Assembly: GCA_964633725.1 (NCBI GenBank)
Contig: CAZWHY010000003.1
Span: 49,267-113,266, forward strand
DNA length: 64,000 nucleotides
DNA from: Berkiella_A sp964633725
GTDB taxonomy: Bacteria; Pseudomonadota; Gammaproteobacteria; Berkiellales; Berkiellaceae
Reading direction: 5' to 3'
Shown here one piece after another: positions 1 through 7,904 of the stretch. The notes below the pieces were generated by a model. That model saw only the letters and a program-made list of their open reading frames with translations. It did not search any database and had not been told where the DNA came from. Numbering within the stretch: position 1 is the stretch's first letter; each line of letters begins with the position of its first letter. Position numbers and translations under genes: made by a program.

Positions 1-303
1 TTTTTCAACCTTTTTTTGCACATTTTCATCGTCTACATGCTGCAATAGTGTACCTGCCATGGATGAAAATCCACCTAAAACAGCTTTTAATAATGGACCC
101 AAAAATCCCAAGAATGATTTTGGTTTAGGACTCGTATAAGTCAGTCCAGGGTGCGCTGTTGAGCCTGCGTGATTTTTTCTCTTCAATGAGCTAGATTTTA
201 CGATATCAAATAATCCTTGCAATAATTGCTCGCTCATTTTCCATTGTGCGTTGAAATTATTTTCGTTTTCTTTGCTGATTCTGGATTCTATACCTAGTTT
301 CAT
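1..303 (-). CDS. Hypothetical protein, 3' end outside the window
   Basis: An open frame reads leftward from an ATG at 303 and is still open at base 1, giving 101 residues. The start is supported by a GAGGGA ribosome site about 7 bases upstream. The N-terminal half is polar (begins MKLGIESRISKENEN). A Gly/Leu/Phe-rich stretch at about residues 61-90 (FLGFLGPLLKAVLGG) could be an amphipathic or membrane helix. I recognise no family. It lies next to another Ala/Gly-rich unknown small gene, so it may belong to the same accessory set. Confidence 0.6.
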   Translation of the reverse strand, partial: MKLGIESRISKENENNFNAQWKMSEQLLQGLFDIVKSSSLKRKNHAGSTAHPGLTYTSPKPKSFLGFLGPLLKAVLGGFSSMAGTLLQHVDDENVQKKVEK

Positions 304-440
304 AATATTTCCCTCACAAAAATAATGTTTATTGTTTTTAGCTTTTTATTTAAGCCTTTGTTTTGTTTGTGTTTTTTTCTTATGTATTGAGCTTACTATT
401 TGGGTGGCTGGCTTGCAACCAAACCCAGATGAGCGGCATA

Positions 441-463
441 AAAAACGAGCCTAAAGGCCCGTT
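441..463 (-). terminator. Rho-independent terminator
   Basis: The arms AACGAGCC and GGCCCGTT flank a TAAA loop and pair with one mismatch. Read on the minus strand the hairpin runs into a T-rich stretch. It lies just downstream of the small gene ending at 490. Confidence 0.6.
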
Positions 464-489
464 TGGTATGTTTTAAGTGTGGTTACACT

Positions 490-1080
490 TTATTGATTTC
501 TGTGAGAACGTCTGTTTCCATCTTCGTTGGTAAATCTACCAAGCACGTTTACAACAGCATCAGCAGCACCATCAACAACAGCACTTGCGGCAGATTCAAC
601 CCAACAAATAGCTAACGGCTTTCTTATCAGTGATGCTTGAACTACGGGTTCTTCTTCAACTCGAAGATTTTGATAAAATTGCTCTTGCAGCATTGCATCA
701 AATTGAGGATCTGGGCGATAAAGTCGCTCTTGCAGCATTGCATCAAATTGAGGATCTGGGCGATAAAGTCGCTCTTGCAGCATTGCATCAAATTGAGGAT
801 CTGGGCGATAATCTTGCTCTTGCTCTTTGCTTTGAAAAGGAACTATGCTCCTTTCTGGGTTAGAGGGTTCGACACGATCCACAACAGTCTCTTGCTTAGA
901 GGCGCTGAAACGATTTACAACAGCAACAGCAACTGCAGCAATTGCAGCGACAGGAACTATTAATGCAGAAGCAGCAGCGACGTTACCCAACAAATTTCCA
1001 CCATTTAGGTAAGAAGAAGTCGCGCCCCAAAGAAAAGATGCAGCAGCAGAACCATATCCAAGTAATTTTCCAAAAGTCAT
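490..1080 (-). CDS. Ala-rich small membrane-like protein with three 15-residue tandem repeats
   Basis: I start this 196-residue protein at the ATG at 1080 because AGAGG lies about 8 bases upstream. An ATG nine codons earlier has no ribosome site. Residues 1-60 are rich in Ala, Gly and Val and contain one or two possible membrane helices (for example NVAAASALIVPVAAIAAVAV). Residues 90-135 contain the unit YRPDPQFDAMLQERL almost three times in a row, encoded by an exact 45-bp DNA repeat. The C-terminus is polar (NEDGNRRSHRNQ). I recognise no family. The repeat, the lack of a normal signal peptide and the unknown neighbours suggest an accessory, fast-changing protein. A terminator follows the gene. 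Confidence 0.6.
   Translation of the reverse strand: MTFGKLLGYGSAAASFLWGATSSYLNGGNLLGNVAAASALIVPVAAIAAVAVAVVNRFSASKQETVVDRVEPSNPERSIVPFQSKEQEQDYRPDPQFDAMLQERLYRPDPQFDAMLQERLYRPDPQFDAMLQEQFYQNLRVEEEPVVQASLIRKPLAICWVESAASAVVDGAADAVVNVLGRFTNEDGNRRSHRNQ
681..810. repeat. 45-bp in-frame tandem repeat, about 2.9 identical copies
   Basis: The units begin with GCTCTTGCAGCATTGCATC at 681, 726 and 771 and are identical base for base up to 810. The unit is a multiple of three, so copy-number change keeps the frame of the small protein encoded here. There are no spacers, so this is not a CRISPR array. Confidence 0.9.
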
Positions 1081-1120
1081 AATAAATACCTCTAATAAAG
1101 ATTTCATAAAATTGATTGAT

Positions 1121-1137
1121 TGCTAACATACGCTATA
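1121..1137 (-). promoter_or_regulatory. GTTAGCA-type upstream motif, possible promoter
   Basis: On the minus strand this reads TATAGCGTATGTTAGCA, about 40 bases before the start at 1080. Very similar strings lie upstream of the genes starting at 50644 and 52556. It could be a -10 region or an operator. Confidence 0.35.
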
Positions 1138-1278
1138 AATTTGTATTGCGATGTCAGTTGTAAGGATTTTAGCTATAAAACAAACTTAAAGATAGTGGGT
1201 AGCCTTGTATCACAGATAAACGGTTCGATTTTTAAGCTCAAAGGTCTATTGGTATTAGTTGGGATTAGTTAGGCGTAG

Positions 1279-1305
1279 AAAACGGGTTAGGCGGCAACCC
1301 GTTTT
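1279..1305 (-). terminator. Terminator hairpin after wrbA
   Basis: The perfect 10-bp arms AAAACGGGTT and AACCCGTTTT surround a 7-base loop. On the minus strand the stem ends in a short T run. It lies 36 bases after the stop of the flavodoxin-fold gene. Confidence 0.7.
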
Positions 1306-1340
1306 GAATTGATAATTATGACTATATAATAGGATAGACA

Positions 1341-1925
1341 TCAGGAGGAGGATAATGCATGTGCGATATGGGATAGATTCTCACCAAAAGCTAGGCACAA
1401 ATTGCGCTCGTCTTGGGTCAAATGATTTTGTTTATTACCGCTAACATGGCTAGCGCCATAGGGCGTTCCGCCCGATTGTGTTGTATGTAGCGATGGTTGA
1501 TTATACGGGATACCCGATATCAACATGCCATGATGCATTAGAGGCAGTATCATGCTTAGGAGCGTGCTTTCTTGCCCACCATGCATACTTTCGCTAGAGG
1601 TGAATACACCTGCTGGTTTACCTATCAGTTGACCTGACAGCCAGATATCTAAAGTGCTTTCCAGAAAAAATTGCAAATTAGCGGAAATATTACCAAAGCG
1701 GGTTGGGCTGCCTAAGATTAACCCTGATGCATCAATCAAATCTTGTGGTTGCACAAAAGAGTGGTTAGCAGTATTTTGATTTTCTTCTGCTGTATTATGC
1801 AAGGAGGGCACAGTTCTGATTTTGGCTTCTATATGTTCGTGTCTTTCTATACCCAAAGCGATTTGTTCTGCCATTTTTTGAGTGGCACCATGACGACTAT
1901 AATATAAAACTAAAATATGTGGCAT
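1341..1925 (-). CDS. wrbA: NAD(P)H:quinone oxidoreductase / flavodoxin-fold protein, WrbA family
   Basis: This is a 194-residue protein if started at the ATG at 1925, one base after the stop of the upstream arsC-like gene; a GTG at 1937 would add four residues. The WrbA pattern is visible in order: the FMN phosphate loop YYSRHGATQKMAEQI near the N-terminus, GSPTRFGNISANLQFF around residues 70-90, and GKPAGVFTSSESMHGGQE followed by HTTQSGGTPYGASHVSG, which line the flavin site. WrbA proteins reduce quinones by two electrons using FMN and NAD(P)H and limit redox cycling. Pairing with an arsC/yfgD-like gene is common in gammaproteobacteria. The two genes almost touch and probably form one transcript ending at the hairpin 1279-1305. 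Confidence 0.9.
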   Translation of the reverse strand: MPHILVLYYSRHGATQKMAEQIALGIERHEHIEAKIRTVPSLHNTAEENQNTANHSFVQPQDLIDASGLILGSPTRFGNISANLQFFLESTLDIWLSGQLIGKPAGVFTSSESMHGGQESTLLSMILPLMHHGMLISGIPYNQPSLHTTQSGGTPYGASHVSGNKQNHLTQDERNLCLAFGENLSHIAHALSSS

Positions 1926-1926
1926 A

Positions 1927-2292
1927 TTATTTTTCACTTTTATCCAAAATTAACGCTAATATTTTTTCGGGCGGACGGCCCATGACGGATTTTTGATTTT
2001 TGATCACAATAGGGCGTTCTATTAAATTAGGGTAGTTGTGCATTGCCATAATGATCTCATCTTCAGTTAGTTCTGAGTTGCTCAAACGCAGTGTCTGATA
2101 TTCAGCTTCTTTTGTGCGCAGTAAATCTCTGGCAGAAAAACCCAAGCTGGTTAGTATTTGCTTTAACTTACTTGCTGAGGGCGGATATTTTAAATATTCA
2201 ATGATTGTAGGTTGAATGCCATGCTCTTTGAGTAAGGCAAGCGTTTGCCGGGATTTTGAACAGTTTGGATTATGATAAATTGTTATGGGCAT
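1927..2292 (-). CDS. arsC: ArsC/YfgD-family glutaredoxin-fold reductase
   Basis: The 121-residue protein has the ArsC-family opening ITIYHNPNCSKSRQT with the active cysteine at Cys11. Further on it has SARDLLRTKEAEY and the substrate-loop region NYPNLIERPIVI, with the conserved Arg-Pro near residue 93. ArsC enzymes reduce arsenate with glutathione and glutaredoxin. The YfgD subgroup has the same fold with no proven arsenate role. No arsenite pump or ArsR regulator is nearby, so the housekeeping YfgD-like reading is more likely than true arsenic resistance. It is the first gene of a pair with wrbA. Confidence 0.85.
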   Translation of the reverse strand: MPITIYHNPNCSKSRQTLALLKEHGIQPTIIEYLKYPPSASKLKQILTSLGFSARDLLRTKEAEYQTLRLSNSELTEDEIIMAMHNYPNLIERPIVIKNQKSVMGRPPEKILALILDKSEK

Positions 2293-2414
2293 TAGGATTT
2301 TGGTTTCCGTGTATACTTTTTGTTTAGTAAATATTATATTTTCTGTTGTCTATATGTTTTAATGATTTAGGGTGATCCCTAACAAACCAATTAAATTGAC
2401 TCAGGATAAGCGCC

Positions 2415-2687
2415 ATGCAAATTTGCAAACATTGTATCGTATCAGGAAAGGTTCAAGGTGTTTTTTTTAGACAAACAACGCAAAAAAAAGCAAAAGCTTT
2501 AGGCGTAACAGGCTGGGTGCGTAACTTACCTAACGGTACCGTCGAGGCGGTTATTTGTGGGGAAGATGATGTGGTGCAGTCTCTATGTGATTGGTTGTGG
2601 CAAGGCCCTGATGCGGCACAAGTCGCTGATATTATTGTTCAAGAGTATGCGTTAGAAGCCCATACAGACTTTACAATTCGTTTTTAA
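2415..2687 (+). CDS. acyP: Acylphosphatase
   Basis: At 90 residues this is the normal length for the family. The signature GKVQGVFFRQTTQKKA contains the phosphate-binding Arg19, and GWVRNLPNGTVEAV contains the catalytic Asn37. Acylphosphatases hydrolyse carboxyl-phosphate bonds such as acetyl phosphate or 1,3-bisphosphoglycerate in the cytosol. AGGATAAG lies just before the ATG. It is divergent from arsC and 113 bases upstream of pal. Confidence 0.95.
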   Translation: MQICKHCIVSGKVQGVFFRQTTQKKAKALGVTGWVRNLPNGTVEAVICGEDDVVQSLCDWLWQGPDAAQVADIIVQEYALEAHTDFTIRF

Positions 2688-2800
2688 TAAATTTTAAAGT
2701 TTGGATGCGTTGCAAAAATACTAAACATAAGCTTGATTTCTGTTTAAATAATCGGTATGTTGCGAGCTCAAGTTATATTTTATGCATAGGAATAATAACA

Positions 2801-3310
2801 ATGAGTAATGGAAAATTAGTAAAAGCCGCGGTTGTCGCTTTAGGTTGTACTTTCGGTTTGGTTGGCTGTGGTACTTATAACTACAGTTTGCAACATCAAG
2901 CTAAATCATCTGTAGAGCAAAACCAACAAATTGCCGCACAAGAACAAGAAATTGTAAAACAATTAGTATCTAGCACTTACAATTTCAAATTTGATAATTC
3001 AGCTTTGACTGAAGATGCAAAATCGGAATTAAGCCAATTTGCAGAATATCTTGCTCAAAATTCTGAATCAAAAGTACACGTCGAAGGTTATGCTGATGCT
3101 CGTGGTAAATCTGAGTACAACATAGGTCTTGGTATGCGTCGCGCTGAATCTGTTGCAACATATTTGAAAGATAATGGTGTACAAGATAGCCAAATCGAAG
3201 TGAGAAGCTTTGGTTCTGAAAGATTAGCGGATATGAGTGATTCTGCTGAAGCGAATGCTGCCAACCGTCGTGCAGTTGTATATTTTGAAGTTGAAAGCGA
3301 AATCGCTTAA
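2801..3310 (+). CDS. pal: Peptidoglycan-associated lipoprotein Pal
   Basis: The 169-residue protein starts at ATG 2801, with AGGAA about 8 bases upstream. An in-frame ATG 96 bases earlier would put a non-signal sequence in front of the lipoprotein leader. The leader is MSNGKLVKAAVVALGCTFG with lipobox LVGC and lipidated Cys23. The OmpA-C domain covers residues 60-168; peptidoglycan-binding landmarks VHVEGYADARGKSEYN and NAANRRAVVYFE are present. Pal anchors the outer membrane to the wall and works with TolA/TolB in division. The tol genes are not adjacent here and acyP precedes it instead. A strong terminator follows. Confidence 0.95.
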   Translation: MSNGKLVKAAVVALGCTFGLVGCGTYNYSLQHQAKSSVEQNQQIAAQEQEIVKQLVSSTYNFKFDNSALTEDAKSELSQFAEYLAQNSESKVHVEGYADARGKSEYNIGLGMRRAESVATYLKDNGVQDSQIEVRSFGSERLADMSDSAEANAANRRAVVYFEVESEIA

Positions 3311-3350
3311 TAAAATTTAGACAAATAACATTTGTTTATTTTTATTTAAG

Positions 3351-3385
3351 AAAGGCATCTAATTAGATAATTAGGTGCCTTTTTT
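3351..3385 (+). terminator. Terminator of pal
   Basis: The arms AAAGGCATCTAAT and ATTAGGTGCCTTT pair over 12-13 bases with one G-T pair and a short loop, followed by a T run. It lies 41 bases after the pal stop. Confidence 0.9.
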
Positions 3386-3417
3386 ATGTGCAGATTTAGG
3401 TTTGAGTTTCTCAATAA

Positions 3418-3492
3418 TTGATCCCGATCGGGATCAATTTTAGAATAATTGTAAATATTTAAGTCATATGTTACCGATCGGGATCATTTTAG
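3418..3492. repeat. 20-bp perfect palindrome and a partial second copy at the 3' end of proS
   Basis: Bases 3418-3437 form the perfect palindrome TTGATCCCGATCGGGATCAA. A second, partial copy (CCGATCGGGATCA then TTTTAG) lies at 3474-3492 and includes the proS stop codon. With no loop this is not a usual terminator; a protein-binding site or cruciform is possible. Confidence 0.7.
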
Positions 3493-5204
3493 TCTGCCTT
3501 AAGTTTTCCTTGTAAAAAATCTAATACATTGTCTAATTTGATTTTTTCAATATCAGAACTACGGCGAGCTTTGTATTCTACAATGCCATCGTCCAGTCCT
3601 CGTTCGCCTATAACGATTCGGTGAGGAAAGCCAATTAAATCTGCTTCAGCAAACATGCGACCTGGTCTCTCGCTTCTGTCGTCTAAAAGTACTTCGATAT
3701 TATTATTTTTGAGCGCATCATATATTTTCATCGCAGCTTCTCGGACTCTATGCGATTTATTATATTTTAAAGGGACTAATATCACAGAGAAGGGTGCCAT
3801 TGCATCTGGCCATATGATGCCATTCTCGTCATGATTTTGTTCTATTGCCGCTGCGACAATGCGCGATACACCTATCCCATAGCATCCCATTTCAGGGGCA
3901 ACGGCTTGGCCTTTGTCGTTTAAAACAGTCGCCTGCATAGATTTTGAATATTTATTGCCCAGCTGAAATATGTGTCCCACTTCAATACCCCGACAAATCG
4001 ACAAGCTGCCTTTACCGTCAGGACTGGTATCGCCTGCTTTGACGGTGCGTAAATCGGCTTGCTCACTAGGTACTGGCAAATCGCGTTCCCAGTTTACGCC
4101 TATGTAGTGTTTGTCATTTGTATTAGCACCACATGAAAAATCTGACATATTAAGTACTGTGTAATCAGCAACAATGGGAATGTTAAGATCCATTGGCCCT
4201 ACAAATCCAGGTTGGCAGCCGCTAATATCTGTAACCGCTTGTTCATCAATTAAAGTAAGAGGGCTATGAACGAGTTCATGTTTTTCAGCTTTTAGGGTGT
4301 TTAACACATCATCTCCTCGCAGTAACAGAGCCACGGCGTTAGTATTGATACCTTTGACTAACAATGTTTTTACAATCTGCTGAGTTTCTAGTCCCATAAA
4401 TTTTGCTTGTTCTTTTACCGAACGAATATTAGGGGTGTCGCAAAGACGCATGTCTTGTGTGGCAGGGGCGGGCTGTTCTTCTGATCTTTGTGTGGTAGCG
4501 GCTTCGACATTGGCGGCATAATCTGAGTTGTCACAATAGGCTATTGCGTCTTCTCCTGAGTCGGCTAGCACGTGAAACTCGTGTGATAAGCTTCCACCTA
4601 TTGCTCCCGTATCGGCTAATACAGAACGATAGGTTAAGCCTAATCGGTCAAAAATTTTGCTATAAGCTTGATACATCGCATCGTATGTTTCTTGCAGAGA
4701 GGCTTGATCTATATGAAAAGAGTAAGCATCTTTCATTAAAAATTCTCGTGCGCGCATCACACCGAAGCGAGGTCTAATTTCATCACGGAATTTGGTTTGG
4801 ATTTGGTAAAAACAACAGGGCAGTTCTTTGTAGCTTTGCAGTTCATTGCGTACTAAATCCGTAATCACTTCTTCGTGGGTGGGGCCAAAACAAAAAGAAC
4901 GATCGTGTCTGTCTTTTATTTTTAACAGCTGTGGACCAAACTGTTCCCAGCGATCTGTTTCTTCCCACAATTCAGCGGGCTGTACTACGGGCATTAAAAG
5001 CTCTTGGGCATGGATGGCATTCATCTCTTCACGAACGACTTGTTCTACTTTGCGTAAAACACGCAATCCCAACGGCAACCAAGTATATAGTCCCGATGCA
5101 AGTTTTCGAATCAGCCCTGCCCTTAACATAAGCTGGTGGCTGATTAATTCAGCATCTTGTGGGGATTCTTTTAATGTAGCAAGTAATAACTGACTAGTAC
5201 GCAT
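3489..5204 (-). CDS. proS: Prolyl-tRNA synthetase, bacterial type
   Basis: The 571-residue protein charges tRNA-Pro with proline. Class II motifs are clear: YTWLPLGLRVLRKVEQVVRE (motif 1), FRDEIRPRFGVMRAREFLMKD (motif 2, split here by reading) and GCYGIGVSRIVAAAIEQ (motif 3). Residues of about 220-400 form the inserted YbaK-like editing domain of bacterial-type enzymes, which clears Ala-tRNA-Pro. The anticodon-binding domain is at the C-terminus (IDRSERPG-like region LLDDRSERPGRMFAEADL). Length is standard. The gene follows bamD on the same strand after 31 bases. A palindrome rather than a normal terminator overlaps its stop. Confidence 0.97.
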   Translation of the reverse strand: MRTSQLLLATLKESPQDAELISHQLMLRAGLIRKLASGLYTWLPLGLRVLRKVEQVVREEMNAIHAQELLMPVVQPAELWEETDRWEQFGPQLLKIKDRHDRSFCFGPTHEEVITDLVRNELQSYKELPCCFYQIQTKFRDEIRPRFGVMRAREFLMKDAYSFHIDQASLQETYDAMYQAYSKIFDRLGLTYRSVLADTGAIGGSLSHEFHVLADSGEDAIAYCDNSDYAANVEAATTQRSEEQPAPATQDMRLCDTPNIRSVKEQAKFMGLETQQIVKTLLVKGINTNAVALLLRGDDVLNTLKAEKHELVHSPLTLIDEQAVTDISGCQPGFVGPMDLNIPIVADYTVLNMSDFSCGANTNDKHYIGVNWERDLPVPSEQADLRTVKAGDTSPDGKGSLSICRGIEVGHIFQLGNKYSKSMQATVLNDKGQAVAPEMGCYGIGVSRIVAAAIEQNHDENGIIWPDAMAPFSVILVPLKYNKSHRVREAAMKIYDALKNNNIEVLLDDRSERPGRMFAEADLIGFPHRIVIGERGLDDGIVEYKARRSSDIEKIKLDNVLDFLQGKLKAD

Positions 5205-5235
5205 ATTTACTTTTATTATCCTATCATATTTTTAT

Positions 5236-6003
5236 TTAAGCTAATTTAGTTACAAAATCAGATTGTGGGAAGTTATGGCGCAGTACAAAAAATGCGTCAT
5301 TAGCCAAATCCTGTAATTCTAATGCTCTGTAAGCCTGAACCATTATACCTAGAGCTTCCTCTGTTTGGGGGGCTCGATCAAAGTGTACTAATAGATAATT
5401 ACATCGAGTCGCAGCAGCCAGATAAGCGCCTTTTTTCAGATAAAAGCGAGCCACATATAATTCATTTTCAGCTACCAGGTTGCGTAAATAAATCATGCGC
5501 TGTTTTGCATTTTCGACGTAAGGACTATCGGGGTAATGAGACACTAAGTGCTCAAAAGAGGCTAAAGCTTTTTTACCGGGATTCGGGTCGCGTTCAGCTC
5601 TTTCCATCGGGAAATATTTACTAAAAAAACCAACGGCTTCGGAAAAGTGTATTAGTCCTTTCATATAATAAGCATAATCTACATGCGCGTGGCGAGGGTA
5701 CATGCGTAAAAACCTATCTGTTGCCGGTAAGGCTTGTGAAAAGTCTTCCCCAAGATAAAGTGCATAGATAGCCCCCAATTGTGCTTTATCTGCATAATCA
5801 CCAAAGGGATAGCGGGCTTCTAATGCTTCAAAATCTTCCACCGCATTACTGTAGCGACTTTTGCGAGTATGTTTGACGCCTTCCTGATATATCTCATTAG
5901 CGGCCATGGCATTATACTTTTCATCTTTTAGGTTGGAGCTACAGCCTACCAAGAATGAGCTAGTTAGCAAAATTGCCACCAGCTTTGTTTTTATTTTTTT
6001 CAT
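5236..6003 (-). CDS. bamD: Outer-membrane assembly lipoprotein BamD
   Basis: The 255-residue protein has a lipoprotein leader (MKKIKTKLVAILLTSSFLVG) with Cys21 after the lipobox LVGC. Five TPR-like repeats follow, for example YSNAVEDFEALEARYPFGDY and YKKGAYLAAATRCNYLLVHF-like segments, with the conserved PHAHVDYAYYMKGL pattern. BamD is the essential lipoprotein of the BAM complex that inserts beta-barrel proteins into the outer membrane. In E. coli it is divergent from rluD-pgeF-clpB. Here the same genes are present, but two unknown genes lie between bamD and rluD. Confidence 0.95.
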   Translation of the reverse strand: MKKIKTKLVAILLTSSFLVGCSSNLKDEKYNAMAANEIYQEGVKHTRKSRYSNAVEDFEALEARYPFGDYADKAQLGAIYALYLGEDFSQALPATDRFLRMYPRHAHVDYAYYMKGLIHFSEAVGFFSKYFPMERAERDPNPGKKALASFEHLVSHYPDSPYVENAKQRMIYLRNLVAENELYVARFYLKKGAYLAAATRCNYLLVHFDRAPQTEEALGIMVQAYRALELQDLANDAFFVLRHNFPQSDFVTKLA

Positions 6004-6110
6004 GTTTATTCCGTATATATATCTTGCTTGCAGCCCAGAAGATTAAACTAAAAAAGGTCAACAATCCAACTTGAGAAATTCTTGAGAAATAAAAAAATTA
6101 AGTTGTTCAA

Positions 6111-6133
6111 ATTAACGTGGCTGTCCTGTTAAT
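6111..6133 (+). repeat. GTGGCTGTCCT hairpin-motif repeat, copy 1
   Basis: ATTAAC and GTTAAT flank the core GTGGCTGTCCT and can pair perfectly as a 6-bp stem. It belongs to a dispersed family seen also at 27314, 28562, 35434, 52781, 52834 and 52890. Confidence 0.75.
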
Positions 6134-6224
6134 AGGGAATATATATTTGACAGGCAACTTACAGCTAGCTAGAATCTTGACTATCTTATCTATAGCTATC
6201 GCATTAATAAGGTTAACAACAGTC

Positions 6225-7733
6225 ATGGCAGTACCGGCTTTCTATTCATATCTATCTTCTCCTTTTAAACGTAATTTTTGGCATTCTATTTGGGATAGCT
6301 TTAAATATTTTGTTATCCAACCAACTGGTATGTGGGATACTATTGGTTTTAAACCAACGATTTTAACAGGCCCCCGTAATTTTATATTTGGCTTATTGCC
6401 AACGTTATCAACAATATTGGTTTTGTTAGTGACTGCAGCTGCTTTAGCGGCTTTTCCATGGGCTATTGCTGCAAGCTGGGGTGCTGTTTCTACAGCCATG
6501 AGCAGCTCTAGTATTTATTGTCTTAGCTTCGCAAGCGTTTTATTTTATGCTGCCATTGGTTATTATTTTGAAGGCCCTGCAACTAGGAAGGACTATAAAG
6601 CAACACCTGTTTTTCCAGGGACATTATATGGTCATGAGCAGCCTGTAGAGTTACATAAGTTAGTACGGCATGCACATCACTTGGTTTTAGCTGGTGAATA
6701 CTTTCAGGCTAAGCCGATAGAGGAAAAAAAAGCTTTGTTAAAAAGGAAGGCTGCCTACATTGTAGACAATAAAAATTTGCCTGAATATTATCCGTTTTCG
6801 TTGAATGTGACTAAGGGGCAAATGGCTAAGCATGTTATTCGTGGCTTAGGTCGAAGCGAAATGTGTGGGCATATAAATTTCTCATCTGGTTGTTTTTCAC
6901 TTGAATTGAAGCTTACTCCCGCAGAGCGTGCAGCTTTGGTGATGATGGAAGTTATAAATATTAGACAGCGGAATACATTAAGAAACACATTTTATGGTAT
7001 GACACAGCAGATTCTAAAAATTATTGATAGTTTTAACGAGACATTTAAGATTTTCTTTTTTATTACAAACTTTATAAGATTATTGGGTAAGGCATCAGAA
7101 AGAGCAGCTTACCGAGAAACACTGATTGAGATTACAAGAGCTGGGATGGGGAAGCCACTAAAATCTGGATTAAAAAAAGTAGCTTGCCCCTCTTTGGCAG
7201 GGCGTGTTCCAGCAACCAGAGACTATAGAAAAAATTTTGTTGGTGGGCATTGGTATGATTTTATAGAAAAGCCATTGTATAATTATGTCAGAAATAATGA
7301 AGGCGATGAATATAAGCAGCATTGGTTTTTGTCTTTGATTGATCTTCTTTTTATGAATGTAGGTTATTTTTTCAGTAGACTCGAAGCAAATGAACTCAAC
7401 TCAGAAGAAATTGGCAAGATTATATCTGAAACAATTGAAAATGAGGCATTAGAAAATTTTCGATTTTCTTTAACTGGCAGAGTAGAGAAAAAATCTGAAA
7501 TGGGAGGTGTTGATTATTGTGATGTTGCTTATTCCGAGGTTCAGACTTCTATTGAAACCTCATTTACTGTAGGAAGGCCAGATAATGCTACTGTAAGCAA
7601 TTCTGTTCAAGCAGCGCCCACTCTAATTTTTAATGCAAATAGTGTGGAGATTGGACAAGAAGAAGGAAATAGTGCGGTTAATGCCCCTGTTGCTTCACGA
7701 ACCCGCTCCCATACTCATGGTAATAGAGCTTAA
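6225..7733 (+). CDS. Unknown membrane protein, effector candidate
   Basis: I start at ATG 6225 (502 residues), with AAGG about 12 bases upstream. A GTG at 6117 would add 36 hydrophobic residues but lies inside a dispersed repeat and has no ribosome site. Two membrane segments are visible near residues 55-85 (LLPTLSTILVLLVTAAALAA) and 95-115. A third hydrophobic stretch is near 275-290 (FKIFFFITNFIRLL). The rest is soluble and mixed in charge, ending with a Ser/Thr/Asn-rich tail, an EEG cluster and SRTRSHTHGNRA. I recognise no family. The low-complexity tail and accessory setting resemble secreted effectors of intracellular bacteria, but that is inference. Confidence 0.75.
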   Translation: MAVPAFYSYLSSPFKRNFWHSIWDSFKYFVIQPTGMWDTIGFKPTILTGPRNFIFGLLPTLSTILVLLVTAAALAAFPWAIAASWGAVSTAMSSSSIYCLSFASVLFYAAIGYYFEGPATRKDYKATPVFPGTLYGHEQPVELHKLVRHAHHLVLAGEYFQAKPIEEKKALLKRKAAYIVDNKNLPEYYPFSLNVTKGQMAKHVIRGLGRSEMCGHINFSSGCFSLELKLTPAERAALVMMEVINIRQRNTLRNTFYGMTQQILKIIDSFNETFKIFFFITNFIRLLGKASERAAYRETLIEITRAGMGKPLKSGLKKVACPSLAGRVPATRDYRKNFVGGHWYDFIEKPLYNYVRNNEGDEYKQHWFLSLIDLLFMNVGYFFSRLEANELNSEEIGKIISETIENEALENFRFSLTGRVEKKSEMGGVDYCDVAYSEVQTSIETSFTVGRPDNATVSNSVQAAPTLIFNANSVEIGQEEGNSAVNAPVASRTRSHTHGNRA

Positions 7734-7752
7734 AATTAATTTAGTTAATTTA

Positions 7753-7800
7753 ACTAGCGTAGCGTCCAGTATTCAACAACCTACTGGATACTACGCTAGT
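7753..7800. repeat. Long inverted repeat between two unknown genes
   Basis: ACTAGCGTAG and CTACGCTAGT are perfect outer arms. TCCAGTA and TACTGGA are perfect inner arms, separated from the outer ones by a 2-base mismatch. The loop is 10 bases. No T run follows, so a factor-dependent terminator or RNA structure is possible. Confidence 0.7.
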
Positions 7801-7904
7801 CCAAATGACTGACATGTAATTCAGCTTTTTAGAACTCGTTTTTAATTCTCTTCGCATGCTACAGTTTTCTTAGAACATATTAAGCCTAGCCAAATGGAGC
7901 TATT

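Noticed and set aside
681..810. Possible CRISPR array
   Set aside because: The copies are contiguous without spacers and lie in frame inside a coding sequence.
630..963. Two plus-strand frames opposite the small repeat protein
   Set aside because: They are antisense shadows of the 45-bp tandem repeat with no ribosome site; the minus-strand frame has a good site and a terminator.
1927..2292. Arsenic-resistance operon
   Set aside because: No arsR, arsB or acr3 gene is near; the protein fits the YfgD-like housekeeping branch equally well.
6117..6224. GTG 6117 as the start of the unknown membrane protein
   Set aside because: The GTG lies in the core of a dispersed repeat and lacks a ribosome site; ATG 6225 is preferred, although the extra hydrophobic residues leave some doubt.
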